The translations under genes and the position numbers were made by a program. From Hoyosella levis (GTDB taxonomy: Bacteria; Actinomycetota; Actinomycetes; Mycobacteriales; Mycobacteriaceae), in contig NZ_BQYM01000004.1 of assembly GCF_026008515.1 (NCBI RefSeq), forward strand, positions 225,032 to 289,031: a stretch of DNA of 64,000 nucleotides, read 5' to 3'. Below the pieces are notes generated by a model, which saw only the letters and a list, made by a program, of their open reading frames with translations, was not told the origin of the DNA and did no database searches. This document shows, piece by piece, positions 19,651 through 28,277 of the stretch; position 1 is the stretch's first letter, and the number at the start of each line of letters is the position of its first letter.

Positions 19651-20808
19651 TCATGCCCACCGCGCTGCCGCGGCGACAACCTTCGATTCAAGCCGGCGGA
19701 CGGACTCCGGATCGATGATCCGGGACGATTTCCGGCTGCGGAGGAAATCGTCGAATGCCTGCATTGTGGTCCATCGTGGATGGAACCCGAGCTTCTCGCG
19801 CATCCGCATGGTGTCGAGCCCGCAGCCGAATACCAGGTAGTCCCGCTGGTCGCCCGCATAGTCATGCATGCCTAGCCGCTTCTGGAGACCGGAGACGAGG
19901 GGGAACATCGGGGGCACGAGCGGCGCCTGCACGCCCCCGGCGCGCCGGATGGCCTGCGACAGGGCGATGACGCCGTCCGCGGCGATGTTGTAGGTGCCCT
20001 GGGCACCAGCGACCGTGGCGCGCTCGAACGAAGCGAGCGCATCCTCCTCGTGGATCATCTGCAGGCGCGGATCGCGCCCGAGGATCGTGGGCACGATCGG
20101 CTGCAGCAGGTAGCTGGTCAGATCGGTCTCGAGCCTGGGGCCGATGATCGGCGCGAGCCGGAGGATCGTCGTGGCGATATCGGGGCGGCGGCGCCCGAGC
20201 GACCGGGTATAGCCCTCGACGTCGAGGCAGTCCCGCGCGAACCCGCCCTTGGGCGGCTTGCGGGCGCTCATCTCCTCGGTGAACATCGCCGGATCCTTGG
20301 CGCTCGAGCCATAGATGGACCAGGAGGACTTGAGGATCACGCGCTGCACGTGGTCGGACTTCTGGCAGGCGGCGAGCAGTTGCATCGCGCCAATGACGTT
20401 CATCTCCTTGGTCGCTGCGCGGCCACCGCTACTGGCGGGGTGCGAGGACATGGACAGATGAACGACGGTATCGACCTCGGCGTTGCGCACGACCTTGGCG
20501 ATCAGCGGGTTGCGGATGTCCGCCCGGACGAAATCGGCGCGACCCATCCGGCGGCGCATGTCCTTGGATGGCGGTACCGCATCGACCGCGATGACCCGCT
20601 CGATGTCAGGGTTCTGCGCGAGCCGCGCGGTGAGGAATCCGCCAAGGAACCTGCTGGCGCCGGTGACCAGGACGACACGCGGTGCATCGGATGGCTTGGT
20701 CCCGGCGCTGTCGCGACCGGGCTCGCTGCTCCCGACGGCATCCGTGGGGGACCCATCGTCACGGTTCTCCGTCACGACCTGCTGCTCCTCCACTTTCGTG
20801 CTCACCAT
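19651..20808 (-). CDS. NAD-dependent epimerase/dehydratase (extended SDR)
   Basis: A 385-residue extended short-chain dehydrogenase. After a 42-residue acidic lead comes the nucleotide-binding VLVTGASRFLGGFLTARL. The family's second-strand VIAVDAV and DFVRADIRN also appear, but the usual YxxxK pair is replaced by a SIYGSSAKD context, so catalysis may differ. Its M. tuberculosis counterpart by position is Rv0501 (annotated galE2). It lies between the bS22 gene and the acyltransferase, so it may modify a sugar on a cell-envelope lipid, but this is inference. Confidence 0.82.
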   Translation of the reverse strand: MVSTKVEEQQVVTENRDDGSPTDAVGSSEPGRDSAGTKPSDAPRVVLVTGASRFLGGFLTARLAQNPDIERVIAVDAVPPSKDMRRRMGRADFVRADIRNPLIAKVVRNAEVDTVVHLSMSSHPASSGGRAATKEMNVIGAMQLLAACQKSDHVQRVILKSSWSIYGSSAKDPAMFTEEMSARKPPKGGFARDCLDVEGYTRSLGRRRPDIATTILRLAPIIGPRLETDLTSYLLQPIVPTILGRDPRLQMIHEEDALASFERATVAGAQGTYNIAADGVIALSQAIRRAGGVQAPLVPPMFPLVSGLQKRLGMHDYAGDQRDYLVFGCGLDTMRMREKLGFHPRWTTMQAFDDFLRSRKSSRIIDPESVRRLESKVVAAAARWA

Positions 20809-20886
20809 TCCTACCCTAGTGCGCGATCGAGGATGCCAACAATGCTGCTGCGGGACCGCGACCGCATCATGTCCGGATCGATGCGG

Positions 20887-20926
20887 AAAAAACCCGTGCC
20901 CGCCACGTCATGATCGTGGCGGGCAC
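20887..20926 (-). terminator. Rho-independent terminator
   Basis: A perfect 12-bp inverted repeat GTGCCCGCCACG / CGTGGCGGGCAC with a 7-nt loop, followed on the minus strand by a run of six T. It lies about 63 bp past the bS22 stop and before the epimerase gene. This is one of the clearest intrinsic terminators in the window. Confidence 0.85.
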
Positions 20927-20955
20927 GTTGGGCATCGATCAGCTTGCGGAGATAA

Positions 20956-20981
20956 TAGACCGTCTCGAGGGAAACGGTCTA
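20956..20981 (-). other. Hairpin just past the bS22 stop codon
   Basis: An 8-bp inverted repeat TAGACCGT / ACGGTCTA with a 10-nt loop begins eight bases after the bS22 stop. It may protect the 3' end of the short mRNA or assist the stronger terminator further on. Confidence 0.5.
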
Positions 20982-20988
20982 GCCCCCG

Positions 20989-21090
20989 CTACTTGCCAAG
21001 TTTTCTGCGCTGCACCCGGGTGCGACGAAGAAGCTTCCGGTGCTTCTTCTTCGACATGCGCTTGCGCCGCTTCTTGATCACTGAGCCCAT
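20989..21090 (-). CDS. Ribosomal protein bS22
   Basis: A 33-codon gene for an extremely basic peptide that begins [19 protein letters not shown] and ends VQRRKLGK. The sequence matches my recollection of the mycobacterial small-subunit protein bS22 (AURKAIN/Rv0500B type), which sits near the decoding centre of the 30S subunit. The open frame runs further upstream, but the ATG at 21090 follows an AAGGGG Shine-Dalgarno and gives the known length. It has its own terminator. Confidence 0.9.
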
Positions 21091-21316
21091 ATGGGTGCCC
21101 CTTAAGTTCTGCTTGACAAATTCTCTGGACAGGCCTTGGCACGCATCACGCCACCTGCCGACCAGGACGCGGGCGGGAAGCCGGATAAGCACCAGCTGCA
21201 CAACACCCGGCATTGATCGCACGACGGCCGACGCGCCGAAGGACCATATTACCGGTGATCCACCGCGACCTGGTAACCGAGCGGGTCCTGGGGCGATTCC
21301 CCGCCCGCCGGACCGA

Positions 21317-21568
21317 TCAGCTCACGTCGAAGTATGCGGTCTGCAAGTAGTCGTGGACGGTCTTGGCGTGGACCCGGAAGGACCGCCCTACCCGCACAGC
21401 TGGCAGCTCGCCGCTATGCACGAGCCGGTACACCGTCATCTTGGAGACACGCATGAGCGTGGCGACCTCGGCAACGGTGAGGAACTGCGTCGAGCCAAAC
21501 ATCGATTGGGTCACGTTCTCGTCACGCCCTTGTCCCGCGGCCCCCGCGGGTGGCAAATCTGTGGTCAT
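21317..21568 (-). CDS. Small MerR/excisionase-type helix-turn-helix protein
   Basis: An 83-residue DNA-binding protein. The winged helix-turn-helix domain reads [20 protein letters not shown] then [18 protein letters not shown], the pattern of excisionase/BldC-type proteins (helix-turn-helix 17). The ATG at 21568 has a strong GGAGG. The gene takes the position of Rv0500A in M. tuberculosis, between proC and bS22. There is no integrase or other mobile gene nearby, so it is more likely a chromosomal regulator or nucleoid factor than a phage excisionase. Target genes are unknown; two dyads upstream could be its own operators. Confidence 0.85.
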
Positions 21569-21622
21569 ACTGGTTTCACCTCCGGCACGCTGCGCGCCAC
21601 CGGCTTCCCCTCCGGCAGTGTT

Positions 21623-21664
21623 GACACGCGCGTGTCCCCCCGAGCTTACCGGGACACGTGTGTC
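21623..21664. promoter_or_regulatory. Two GACAC...GTGTC dyads upstream of the HTH gene
   Basis: GACAC-GCGC-GTGTC (21623-21636) and GACAC-GT-GTGTC (21653-21664) are two inverted repeats with the same half-site, 29 bp centre to centre. They lie 55-96 bp before the start of the small helix-turn-helix gene and after proC. They look like an operator pair for a dimeric regulator, possibly the gene's own product. Confidence 0.4.
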
Positions 21665-21735
21665 TGATGCGACGTGTGGGCCCAAATAGGGCACAAATCG
21701 GACCCGCAGCATCCTGCCCCGCTGCCAGCCAGGCC

Positions 21736-22572
21736 TCAGTTGCGGTCCCCGAGCTGCTCCGAGCGTGCGCGCGCGGCCCCGAGCGCTTGCAGCACCGCGC
21801 CCCGGAACCCCTGCCGCTCGAGCTCCGCGAGCGCGGCGGCCGTCGTGCCGCCGGGAGAAGTCACCGCGTAGCGCAGGTCCGAGGCCACCGACAGCGGCAA
21901 CGAGCCGGTGTTCTTCTCCTCCGCGACCAGCATTTCCCCCGCTCCCACCATCGTCTGCACCACGAGCTCGAGCGCGGCGGCCCGCGGCAGGCCCATCGTC
22001 ACCGCCGAATCGACCATTGCCTCGACCATGAGGAAGAAGTACGCGGGGCCGGATCCTGATACCGCGGTGACGGCATCCATCGACGACTCCGGCATCACCT
22101 GGACCCGGCCGACCGACTCGAGCATCGCCGCCACGGCCGACAAGTGCTCCTCGGTGGCGTAGCGACCACCCGCGACCACGCACATGCCCTTGTTGACCAG
22201 CATCGGCGTGTTGGGCATCACCCGCACCACGGCTGTTCCGGCGGGGAGCTGCGATTCGAACCATTCCGTCGTCAGCCCGGCCGCGAGCGAAACGACGAGC
22301 TTGTCCGTCTCGCTGACCTCGATCACCTCCACGAGATCGGCGAGAACCGCCGCGGCGTCGCCAGGCTTGACGGCGATCACCAGCGTCTCGGCCGACTCGC
22401 CCGCGTCGCGCACGGACATCGAGCGCACGCCATACCGTCGGCTGAGCTCATTCGCCCGCTCTTTCGACTTCTCGGACACCACGACATCGCGAGGCTCGGT
22501 CCCCGACGCCAGGGACCCCGCGAGGAAAGCCTCACCGATCCGGCCACCGCCCAGTACTGCAATGCTCGTCAT
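21736..22572 (-). CDS. proC: Pyrroline-5-carboxylate reductase
   Basis: NAD(P)H-dependent last step of proline synthesis. The 278-residue protein has the Rossmann start TSIAVLGGGRIGEAFLAGS, RVMPNTPMLV near residue 115 and the C-terminal signature with DAVTAVSGSGPAYFFLMVE and SPGGTTAAALAELE. Length and motifs are standard. It is 45 bp downstream of the TIM-barrel gene and shares its direction; the same neighbourhood (Rv0500) occurs in M. tuberculosis. Confidence 0.95.
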   Translation of the reverse strand: MTSIAVLGGGRIGEAFLAGSLASGTEPRDVVVSEKSKERANELSRRYGVRSMSVRDAGESAETLVIAVKPGDAAAVLADLVEVIEVSETDKLVVSLAAGLTTEWFESQLPAGTAVVRVMPNTPMLVNKGMCVVAGGRYATEEHLSAVAAMLESVGRVQVMPESSMDAVTAVSGSGPAYFFLMVEAMVDSAVTMGLPRAAALELVVQTMVGAGEMLVAEEKNTGSLPLSVASDLRYAVTSPGGTTAAALAELERQGFRGAVLQALGAARARSEQLGDRN

Positions 22573-22617
22573 AGCGAGTAGCGTGCCACGATCAGCCGAC
22601 CGATGCGAGCACCCCGG

Positions 22618-23517
22618 TCATCGGTTCCCCGAGGGCTGTTCCTGCACGGCTGGCTCGGCCGCCGGGTCGAGGTGCTTGCGCGCGAACTGCAATGCCTCGG
22701 TGAGCAGCAGCGACCGCTCCGGAACGGTGCGCGCGTGCTTCGTCGAGATCTCCAGGATCACCTGACCGGCAAAGCGCTGCGCGGCGAGCTGCTGGCACAG
22801 CTCCGCGCACGGCTGGTTGCCATGCCCCGGCAGCAGGTGCTCATCGATGGAGGCTCCCCGGCCGTCCGCGAGGTGGATATGCGCCAGCCGCTCCCCCATG
22901 CGGCCCGCGAGGGCCATCGCGTCGGTTCCGGCTGTAGCTGTGTGCGAGAGATCGAGCGTGTAGTGGAGATGCTCGATGTCCGTGGGATCGAAGGACGGCG
23001 CGAACGCCGTGAGCCCCCGGCCCGGGCCGCCGCGGTCACGCATGCGGGCAGCGGAGCGCTCCTTGCGGCCGAACAAGCGGTCCGCGCGCATCGGGAACAT
23101 GTTCTCGACCGCGAGGTTCACCCCCGTGGTGCGCTCCAGGTTCCAGGTCTGCTCGGCGAAGCCCTCGGCGTAGCGACGCTGCCAGCGGAACGGCGGGTGC
23201 ACCACGACGGTCTCCGCACCGAGATCCGAGGCGAGCTGCGCGGAGCGGTCCAGCTTGGCCACCGGATCAGTGCCCCACACGCGCTGGGAGATCAGCAAGC
23301 ACGGCGCGTGCACCGACAGGATCGGGACGCTGTACTTGCGGGAGAGCGAGGCCAGGGCGGACATATCCTGGCTGGAGGCCTCCATCCACACCATCACCTC
23401 GACACCGTCATAGCCGGTCTCGGCCGCGTAGCGGAACCCCGCCTCGGTGTTCTGCGGATACACCGAGGCAGTGGACAGACCGACCCGGACCTTGTGCCGA
23501 CTACTCACAGTTCTCAC
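22618..23517 (-). CDS. Sugar phosphate isomerase/epimerase-like TIM-barrel protein
   Basis: A 299-residue xylose-isomerase-like TIM-barrel protein. It starts VRVGLSTASVYPQNTEAGFR and has HIHLADGRG near residue 220, with other His, Glu and Asp residues suited to a metal site. The substrate is unknown. The GTG at 23517 overlaps the stop of the phosphatase gene (GTGA), supporting coupling; another GTG lies 9 bp downstream. It is the positional counterpart of Rv0498. Confidence 0.85.
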   Translation of the reverse strand: MRTVSSRHKVRVGLSTASVYPQNTEAGFRYAAETGYDGVEVMVWMEASSQDMSALASLSRKYSVPILSVHAPCLLISQRVWGTDPVAKLDRSAQLASDLGAETVVVHPPFRWQRRYAEGFAEQTWNLERTTGVNLAVENMFPMRADRLFGRKERSAARMRDRGGPGRGLTAFAPSFDPTDIEHLHYTLDLSHTATAGTDAMALAGRMGERLAHIHLADGRGASIDEHLLPGHGNQPCAELCQQLAAQRFAGQVILEISTKHARTVPERSLLLTEALQFARKHLDPAAEPAVQEQPSGNR

Positions 23518-24470
23518 TCGCCTTTCGCTCCATGGCCGAGATCGGTGTCGAGCTTGCGCAGGATGAGCCCCTCCCGCAGCGCCCACGGACAGATGTCCAC
23601 GCTCTCCACCCCGAGTGCTCGCATGCTGGCCTCGGCGACCAGCGCGCCCGCGACGATCTGCGATGCCCGGTCCGAGCTCACGCCCTCGAGCTCCGCCCGG
23701 TCCGAGGCGGTCATGCGGGAGATGAACGCGATGATCTGCCGCAGGCCCGTCGCGGTGAGGGTACGCCGCACCCGTGGTCCGGCCGAGGAGGGCGCGGCAC
23801 CGGTGAGCCGGGCCAGCGACCGGAAGGTCTTCGACGTCGCGACCGCGAGGTCAGCCTTGCCCGACTCCTTGACCTGCTTGGCGGCATCAGCGAGCTCGGC
23901 GTCGAGCCAGTCCCGCAGGACAGAGATCCGGCGCCGGTCCGGCGGGTCCTCCGGCATCCACTCCCGCGTCAGCCTGCCAGCTCCGAGCTGCAGCGAGAGC
24001 GCCACGTCCGGGTCCTCATCGATGCCGCTGCAGATCTCCAGGGAACCGCCACCGATATCGAGGTTGAGGATCCGGCCAGCGCTCCAGCCGTACCAGCGGC
24101 GAACCGCGAGGAAAGTCAGTCGCGCCTCGTCCTCGCCGGGCAGCACCTCCAGCGTCACGCCGGTCTCCTCGAGCACGCGCGCGAGCACGGCATCGGAGTT
24201 GCCCGCGTCGCGCACCGCCGAGGTGGCGAACGCCATCATCTCCTCGCAGCCCGAGGATCGCGCGATCCCGGAGAACTCAGCGATCGTCTCCACCAGGCTG
24301 TCCGCGCACTTCCTCGTCAGATCGCCGTTCTTGTCGATCTGCTCGGCGAGGCGCAGGGCAGCCTTGGTGGAGCTCATCGGGGTTGGGTGACCACCCCGGT
24401 GTGCATCCACCATCAGCAGATGAACCGTGTTGCTTCCGACATCGAGGACCCCTAGGCGCACATCCTCCAC
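23514..24470 (-). CDS. Ppx/GppA family exopolyphosphatase / pppGpp phosphatase
   Basis: A 318-residue ASKHA-fold phosphatase. The N-terminal [20 protein letters not shown] and the second phosphate loop [15 protein letters not shown] are both present. It lacks the extra C-terminal domains of E. coli Ppx, as do the short actinobacterial forms such as Rv0496, so it should hydrolyse polyphosphate or (p)ppGpp. The GTG at 24470 is used; GTG 24461 is an alternative. Only 24 bp separate it from a divergent gene, so the promoters must overlap the coding starts. Confidence 0.88.
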   Translation of the reverse strand: MEDVRLGVLDVGSNTVHLLMVDAHRGGHPTPMSSTKAALRLAEQIDKNGDLTRKCADSLVETIAEFSGIARSSGCEEMMAFATSAVRDAGNSDAVLARVLEETGVTLEVLPGEDEARLTFLAVRRWYGWSAGRILNLDIGGGSLEICSGIDEDPDVALSLQLGAGRLTREWMPEDPPDRRRISVLRDWLDAELADAAKQVKESGKADLAVATSKTFRSLARLTGAAPSSAGPRVRRTLTATGLRQIIAFISRMTASDRAELEGVSSDRASQIVAGALVAEASMRALGVESVDICPWALREGLILRKLDTDLGHGAKGE

Positions 24471-24494
24471 GTTAGACCGCTACCGTCGAGCCTT

Positions 24495-25331
24495 GTGCAC
24501 CAGCCCAACACTTCGGCCCACGACGCCGCGCCCATCCTGCCCGCCGAGGAGGTCGAGCCCGATTTCCCGCGCGAATGGATCGAGCTCACTGATCCCGGCG
24601 ATCCCGAGCATGTCATCGCCGCGGACCTCACCTGGCTGTTGTCGCGCTGGACGTGCGTCTTCGGCACCCCGAGCTGCCAGGGGATCATCGAGGGACGCGG
24701 CAATGATGGCTGCTGCAGCCACGGCGCGTTCCTCGCCGACGACGAGGACCGGGACCGCGTGGCCGCCGCGGCGAGCCGACTGACCGAGAACGATTGGGAA
24801 CTGATGGCCGAGGCGCACCATCCAGCCTCCGGCGAGCTCGACATCTACGAGCTCGATGAGCTCGACGGGGAGGAGGCGCTGCGCACCCGTCGGCATGATG
24901 GCGCCTGCATCTTCCTCAATAGGCCAGGATTCCGCGGTGGCGTGGGCTGCGCGCTGCACCACATGGCGGTGCGCACCGGCGAGGAACTCGTGGCCGTCAA
25001 GCCGGACGTGTGCTGGCAGCTTCCCATCCGGCGCACGCAGGAGTGGGTGGAGCGGCCCGATGGAGAGCAGATCCTGCGCACCACGATCACCGAGTACGAC
25101 CGGCGTGGCTGGGGCCCCGGCGGAGCTGACCTGACCTGGTGGTGCACCTCATCGCCTGATGCCCATATCGGCACCGAGGCCGTCTGGCGATCCATGTCCG
25201 CCGAGCTGCGGGCACTCATCGGTAATGAGGCGTACGACGCCCTCGCGGTGATGTGCCGCCGCCGGGAGGGCCTCGGGCTGATCGCCGTGCATCCCGCCAC
25301 CGCCCGCGCCGAGGCGGCAGGGGGCAGCTGA
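24495..25331 (+). CDS. Cysteine-rich protein of unknown function (Rv0495c-like)
   Basis: A 278-residue soluble protein with a conserved cysteine set: [19 protein letters not shown] and GACIFL, then GVGCALHH and DVCWQLP. This spacing suggests a metal site or redox-active cysteines. An N-terminal acidic lead and an acidic stretch before the third cysteine group are present. It matches Rv0495c by position (divergent from the Ppx gene and next to regX3). The GTG at 24495 has no Shine-Dalgarno but TACCGT ends eight bases before it, as in leaderless mRNAs. I cannot assign a reaction. Confidence 0.8.
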   Translation: MHQPNTSAHDAAPILPAEEVEPDFPREWIELTDPGDPEHVIAADLTWLLSRWTCVFGTPSCQGIIEGRGNDGCCSHGAFLADDEDRDRVAAAASRLTENDWELMAEAHHPASGELDIYELDELDGEEALRTRRHDGACIFLNRPGFRGGVGCALHHMAVRTGEELVAVKPDVCWQLPIRRTQEWVERPDGEQILRTTITEYDRRGWGPGGADLTWWCTSSPDAHIGTEAVWRSMSAELRALIGNEAYDALAVMCRRREGLGLIAVHPATARAEAAGGS

Positions 25332-25356
25332 GCGACGGCGCTGGCCGCGCGGCGCG

Positions 25357-26043
25357 CTAGGGCTCGAGCTTGTAGCCGAGGCCGCGCACGGTGACGAGGT
25401 GGCGCGGCTTCGCGGGATCCTGCTCGATCTTCGACCGCAACCGCTTGACGTGCACATCGAGCGTCTTCGTATCGCCGACGTAGTCGGCGCCCCAGACCCG
25501 ATCGATGAGCTGGCCACGGGTGAGCACCCGGCCACTATTGCGGAGCAAGTACTCGAGGAGGTCGAACTCCTTGAGCGGCAGTGTGATGGTGTCGCCGCTG
25601 ACCTGCACGATGTGCCGCTCGACGTCCATGCGCACCGGCCCGGCCTCGAGCACGGTGTCGGATGCCAGCTCGGCCTCTGGCTCAGCGCCACGGCGCAGGA
25701 CCGCGCGGATGCGGGCGATCAGCTCGCGCGACGAGTAGGGCTTGGTGACGTAGTCGTCGGCGCCGATCTCGAGGCCCACGACCTTGTCGATCTCGCTATC
25801 GCGCGCGGTCACCATGATCACCGGCACCGCCGAGCGCGACCTCAGCTGCTTGCACACCTCGGTGCCGCTCATGCCGGGCAGCATGATGTCGAGCAGGACG
25901 ATGTCCGCCCCGTCATCATCGAAGGTGTCCAGCGCGGCAGGACCGTCCGTGGCGATCGTGACCTCGAACCCTTCCTTCCGGAGCAGGAACGCGAGCGGAT
26001 CGGCCAGCGATTCCTCGTCCTCCACGATCAGCACTCTTGTCAC
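25357..26043 (-). CDS. regX3: Response regulator of the SenX3-RegX3 phosphate system
   Basis: A 228-residue OmpR/PhoB-type response regulator. The receiver domain has the acidic pocket VEDEE and the phosphoacceptor Asp52 in VLLDIMLPGMSG, then the conserved lysine in DDYVTKPYSSREL. The C-terminal winged helix ends VTVRGLGYKLEP. It should bind PHO-type boxes when phosphate is scarce. Its GTG start overlaps the senX3 stop by 4 bp. The gpm-senX3-regX3 order matches mycobacteria, whose senX3-regX3 spacing is longer and holds repeats that are absent here. Confidence 0.94.
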   Translation of the reverse strand: MTRVLIVEDEESLADPLAFLLRKEGFEVTIATDGPAALDTFDDDGADIVLLDIMLPGMSGTEVCKQLRSRSAVPVIMVTARDSEIDKVVGLEIGADDYVTKPYSSRELIARIRAVLRRGAEPEAELASDTVLEAGPVRMDVERHIVQVSGDTITLPLKEFDLLEYLLRNSGRVLTRGQLIDRVWGADYVGDTKTLDVHVKRLRSKIEQDPAKPRHLVTVRGLGYKLEP

Positions 26044-27242
26044 CGGCGTGTTTCCTCTCTGAGATCCACTGGGGCTTTCCCAGCAGCAAGCGGTTCGGTT
26101 TCCTCATCGGACTCGACGTAGGCAGGCAGCACCAGGGTGAAGGTCGATCCGGTTCCGGGACGGCTCCACATGCGGATCGAGCCGTTGTGATTGGCCGCGA
26201 CATGCTTGACGATAGCGAGCCCGAGCCCGGTGCCCCCGGTCGCCCGCGAGCGGGCCTTGTCCACCCGGAAAAATCGCTCGAACACCCGCTCGTGGTATTC
26301 CGGCGCTATGCCGATCCCCCGGTCGGTCACGCTGATCTCGACATTGCCGTCGCGCATGTTCCGGCTGATCGTCACCGGCGTATTGGACGGCGAGTACGAG
26401 ATGGCATTGGACAGCAGGTTCGACAGTGCTGTCACCAGCAGGGTGCGATCGCCGAGGACCTCGAGCCCGCTCGGGAAGTCGGTGGTGATGGTGATGTCGG
26501 CCGCCTCCGCGGACACCGCGGCCCGCTCCAGGGCTTCCTTGACGATCTCGTCGACATCCACGACCTCGAGATCCGGGAGCTTCTCGGCGCCCTGCAATCG
26601 CGAGAGCGCGATCAGTTCGCTGACCATGCTGCCGAGCCGGTTGGACTCGTGCAGCATGCGTTCGCCGAAATGATGCACCGATTCGGGATCGTCAGCGGAC
26701 TCGAGCAGCGCCTCGGCGAGGAGGCTGATCGCTCCCACCGGTGTCTTGAGCTCGTGGCTGACGTTGGCGACGAAGTCACGCCGGGTGGCCTCCATGCGGA
26801 CCTGCTCGGAGTCGTCCTCCGCGTAGACCACCGCGATGCGCGGCTCGGCAGCATGAAGCAGGTGGGCCCGGCCGCGCACCGCCACGGCACGGCGCGCGAG
26901 GGGCCGGGCCTTGGCGGACATATCAAAATCGACGCTGTCCCCGGTAGCGATGACCTGCTGCACCGCGGCCCAGGCGCGATCATCAAGCAAATGGTTGCGC
27001 ACCACCCCGAGCTCCTCAACCCGCACGTTGGACAGCACCACGCGCTGCTGGGAATCAACCACGGCGATCCCGATCGGCGAGGAGGAGACCACGAGGTCGA
27101 GGACCTGGGAGACCGTGAGCGTCTCGGGCTCGTGCGGGTTCGCGGCGGCGCGGCGCTGCAGCCGGGCGTTGACCAGTGATCCGGCAATTCCACCAATGCC
27201 CGCGGCGCAGAGCGCGAGCAGCACAGCCTGGAGGATCGTCAC
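26040..27242 (-). CDS. senX3: Sensor histidine kinase of the SenX3-RegX3 system
   Basis: A 400-residue membrane kinase. An N-terminal hydrophobic segment (about residues 4-24) is followed by a PAS-like domain, the H-box FVANVSHELKTPVGA with His163, and an HATPase domain with N, G1 and G2 boxes (NLLSNAISYSPS, DRGIGIAPEY, GGTGLGLAIVKHV). It lacks a large extracellular sensor, as in mycobacteria. The GTG at 27242 has no Shine-Dalgarno, but TACCAT on the minus strand (27250-27255) ends seven bases upstream, so the operon may start with a leaderless message. Confidence 0.93.
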   Translation of the reverse strand: MTILQAVLLALCAAGIGGIAGSLVNARLQRRAAANPHEPETLTVSQVLDLVVSSSPIGIAVVDSQQRVVLSNVRVEELGVVRNHLLDDRAWAAVQQVIATGDSVDFDMSAKARPLARRAVAVRGRAHLLHAAEPRIAVVYAEDDSEQVRMEATRRDFVANVSHELKTPVGAISLLAEALLESADDPESVHHFGERMLHESNRLGSMVSELIALSRLQGAEKLPDLEVVDVDEIVKEALERAAVSAEAADITITTDFPSGLEVLGDRTLLVTALSNLLSNAISYSPSNTPVTISRNMRDGNVEISVTDRGIGIAPEYHERVFERFFRVDKARSRATGGTGLGLAIVKHVAANHNGSIRMWSRPGTGSTFTLVLPAYVESDEETEPLAAGKAPVDLREETRR

Positions 27243-27368
27243 GTTTCGAATGGTACGGAGGAATGAACAAACACCCTAATATCGTGGAGCCATTTCAACG
27301 CACGTCACAATCGACGCGGTCGAAATTCCTTTCCTGTTCACGCTCGCGCAATGTTGCTCGCGCCCGGG

Positions 27369-27408
27369 GGCGGTGTGGTGCCGTGAGTGCCAGCGGCGCC
27401 ACACCGCC
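27369..27408 (-). terminator. Hairpin terminator after gpm
   Basis: A 10-bp perfect inverted repeat GGCGGTGTGG / CCACACCGCC that can be extended to 14 bp with one non-Watson-Crick position. It begins 15 bp past the gpm stop. No T-run follows, so termination may depend on the hairpin alone or on Rho. Confidence 0.55.
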
Positions 27409-27422
27409 CTGGACCCCTGGAA

Positions 27423-28169
27423 CTACTTGCCTTGGGCTGCTACCGCCGCGGCGCCCGCGGCAGCGGCCTCGGGATCGAGGTAGGTGCCGCCCGCGTTGGC
27501 CGGCGAGAGGTCATCGCCATCGAACCGGTACACCAGCGGGATGCCGGTGGGGATGTTCAGCTGGGCGATCTCGGTGTCGGAGACGCCATCAAGGTGCTTG
27601 ACCAGGGCCCGCAGCGAGTTGCCGTGCGCCGCTACCAGCACAGTCTTGCCCGCCCGCAGCTCGGCCGCGATGGTGGACTCCCAGTACGGCACGAGCCGCG
27701 TCACCACATGCTGGAGGCACTCGGTGAGCGGGGCATCGTCGAGCTCCGCGTACCGCGGATCCTGGTCCTGGCTGTACTCGCTGCCCACCTCGATGGGCGG
27801 GGGCGGCGTGTCGTAGCTGCGCCGCCACTCCATGAACTGGTCCTCGCCATACTCGGCCTTCACCTGGGCCTTGTTCTTGCCCTGCAGGGCGCCATAGTGG
27901 CGCTCGTTGAGCCGCCAGTCCCGGTGCACCGGGATCCAGTGCCGGTCCGCGGCATCGAGCGCGACGTTCGCCGTAGTGATCGCGCGCCGCAGCAACGAGG
28001 TATAGAGGACATCCGGGAGCACGCCATGCTCGACAAGGAGCTCGCCGGCCCGCTTGGCCTCGCCCATCCCCTTCTCGGTGAGGTGGACGTCCACCCAGCC
28101 GGTGAACAGGTTCAGCGCGTTCCATTCGCTCTCGCCGTGGCGCAGCAGCACGAGGGTTCCGATACTCAT
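27423..28169 (-). CDS. gpmA: 2,3-bisphosphoglycerate-dependent phosphoglycerate mutase
   Basis: Glycolytic and gluconeogenic enzyme interconverting 3- and 2-phosphoglycerate. The 248-residue protein begins with [13 protein letters not shown], with the phosphohistidine at His11, and has [14 protein letters not shown] and [14 protein letters not shown]. Start ATG 28169 is preceded by AAGGATGAGGGA. The C-terminal tail is Ala-rich ([14 protein letters not shown]). The gene lies just upstream of senX3, as gpm1 does in mycobacteria. Confidence 0.95.
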   Translation of the reverse strand: MSIGTLVLLRHGESEWNALNLFTGWVDVHLTEKGMGEAKRAGELLVEHGVLPDVLYTSLLRRAITTANVALDAADRHWIPVHRDWRLNERHYGALQGKNKAQVKAEYGEDQFMEWRRSYDTPPPPIEVGSEYSQDQDPRYAELDDAPLTECLQHVVTRLVPYWESTIAAELRAGKTVLVAAHGNSLRALVKHLDGVSDTEIAQLNIPTGIPLVYRFDGDDLSPANAGGTYLDPEAAAAGAAAVAAQGK

Positions 28170-28277
28170 TCCCTCATCCTTGCACGGCGCTCCGGCCCGG
28201 GTCGCGGGGTCATGGAACTTCGCGGCACGCGAACCGCTCGCGACCACTCCCCCGCGACCGCCGGGCTGCCTGGCTCA

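Noticed and set aside
21317..21568. Phage excisionase, implying a prophage or integrative element
   Set aside because: The protein has an excisionase-like helix-turn-helix, but no integrase, att repeats or phage genes are near, and the same small gene sits at this place in mycobacteria.
21317..22264. 315-codon version of the small helix-turn-helix gene
   Set aside because: The upstream part is the reverse-frame shadow of proC; the ATG at 21568 has a strong Shine-Dalgarno and yields the complete domain.
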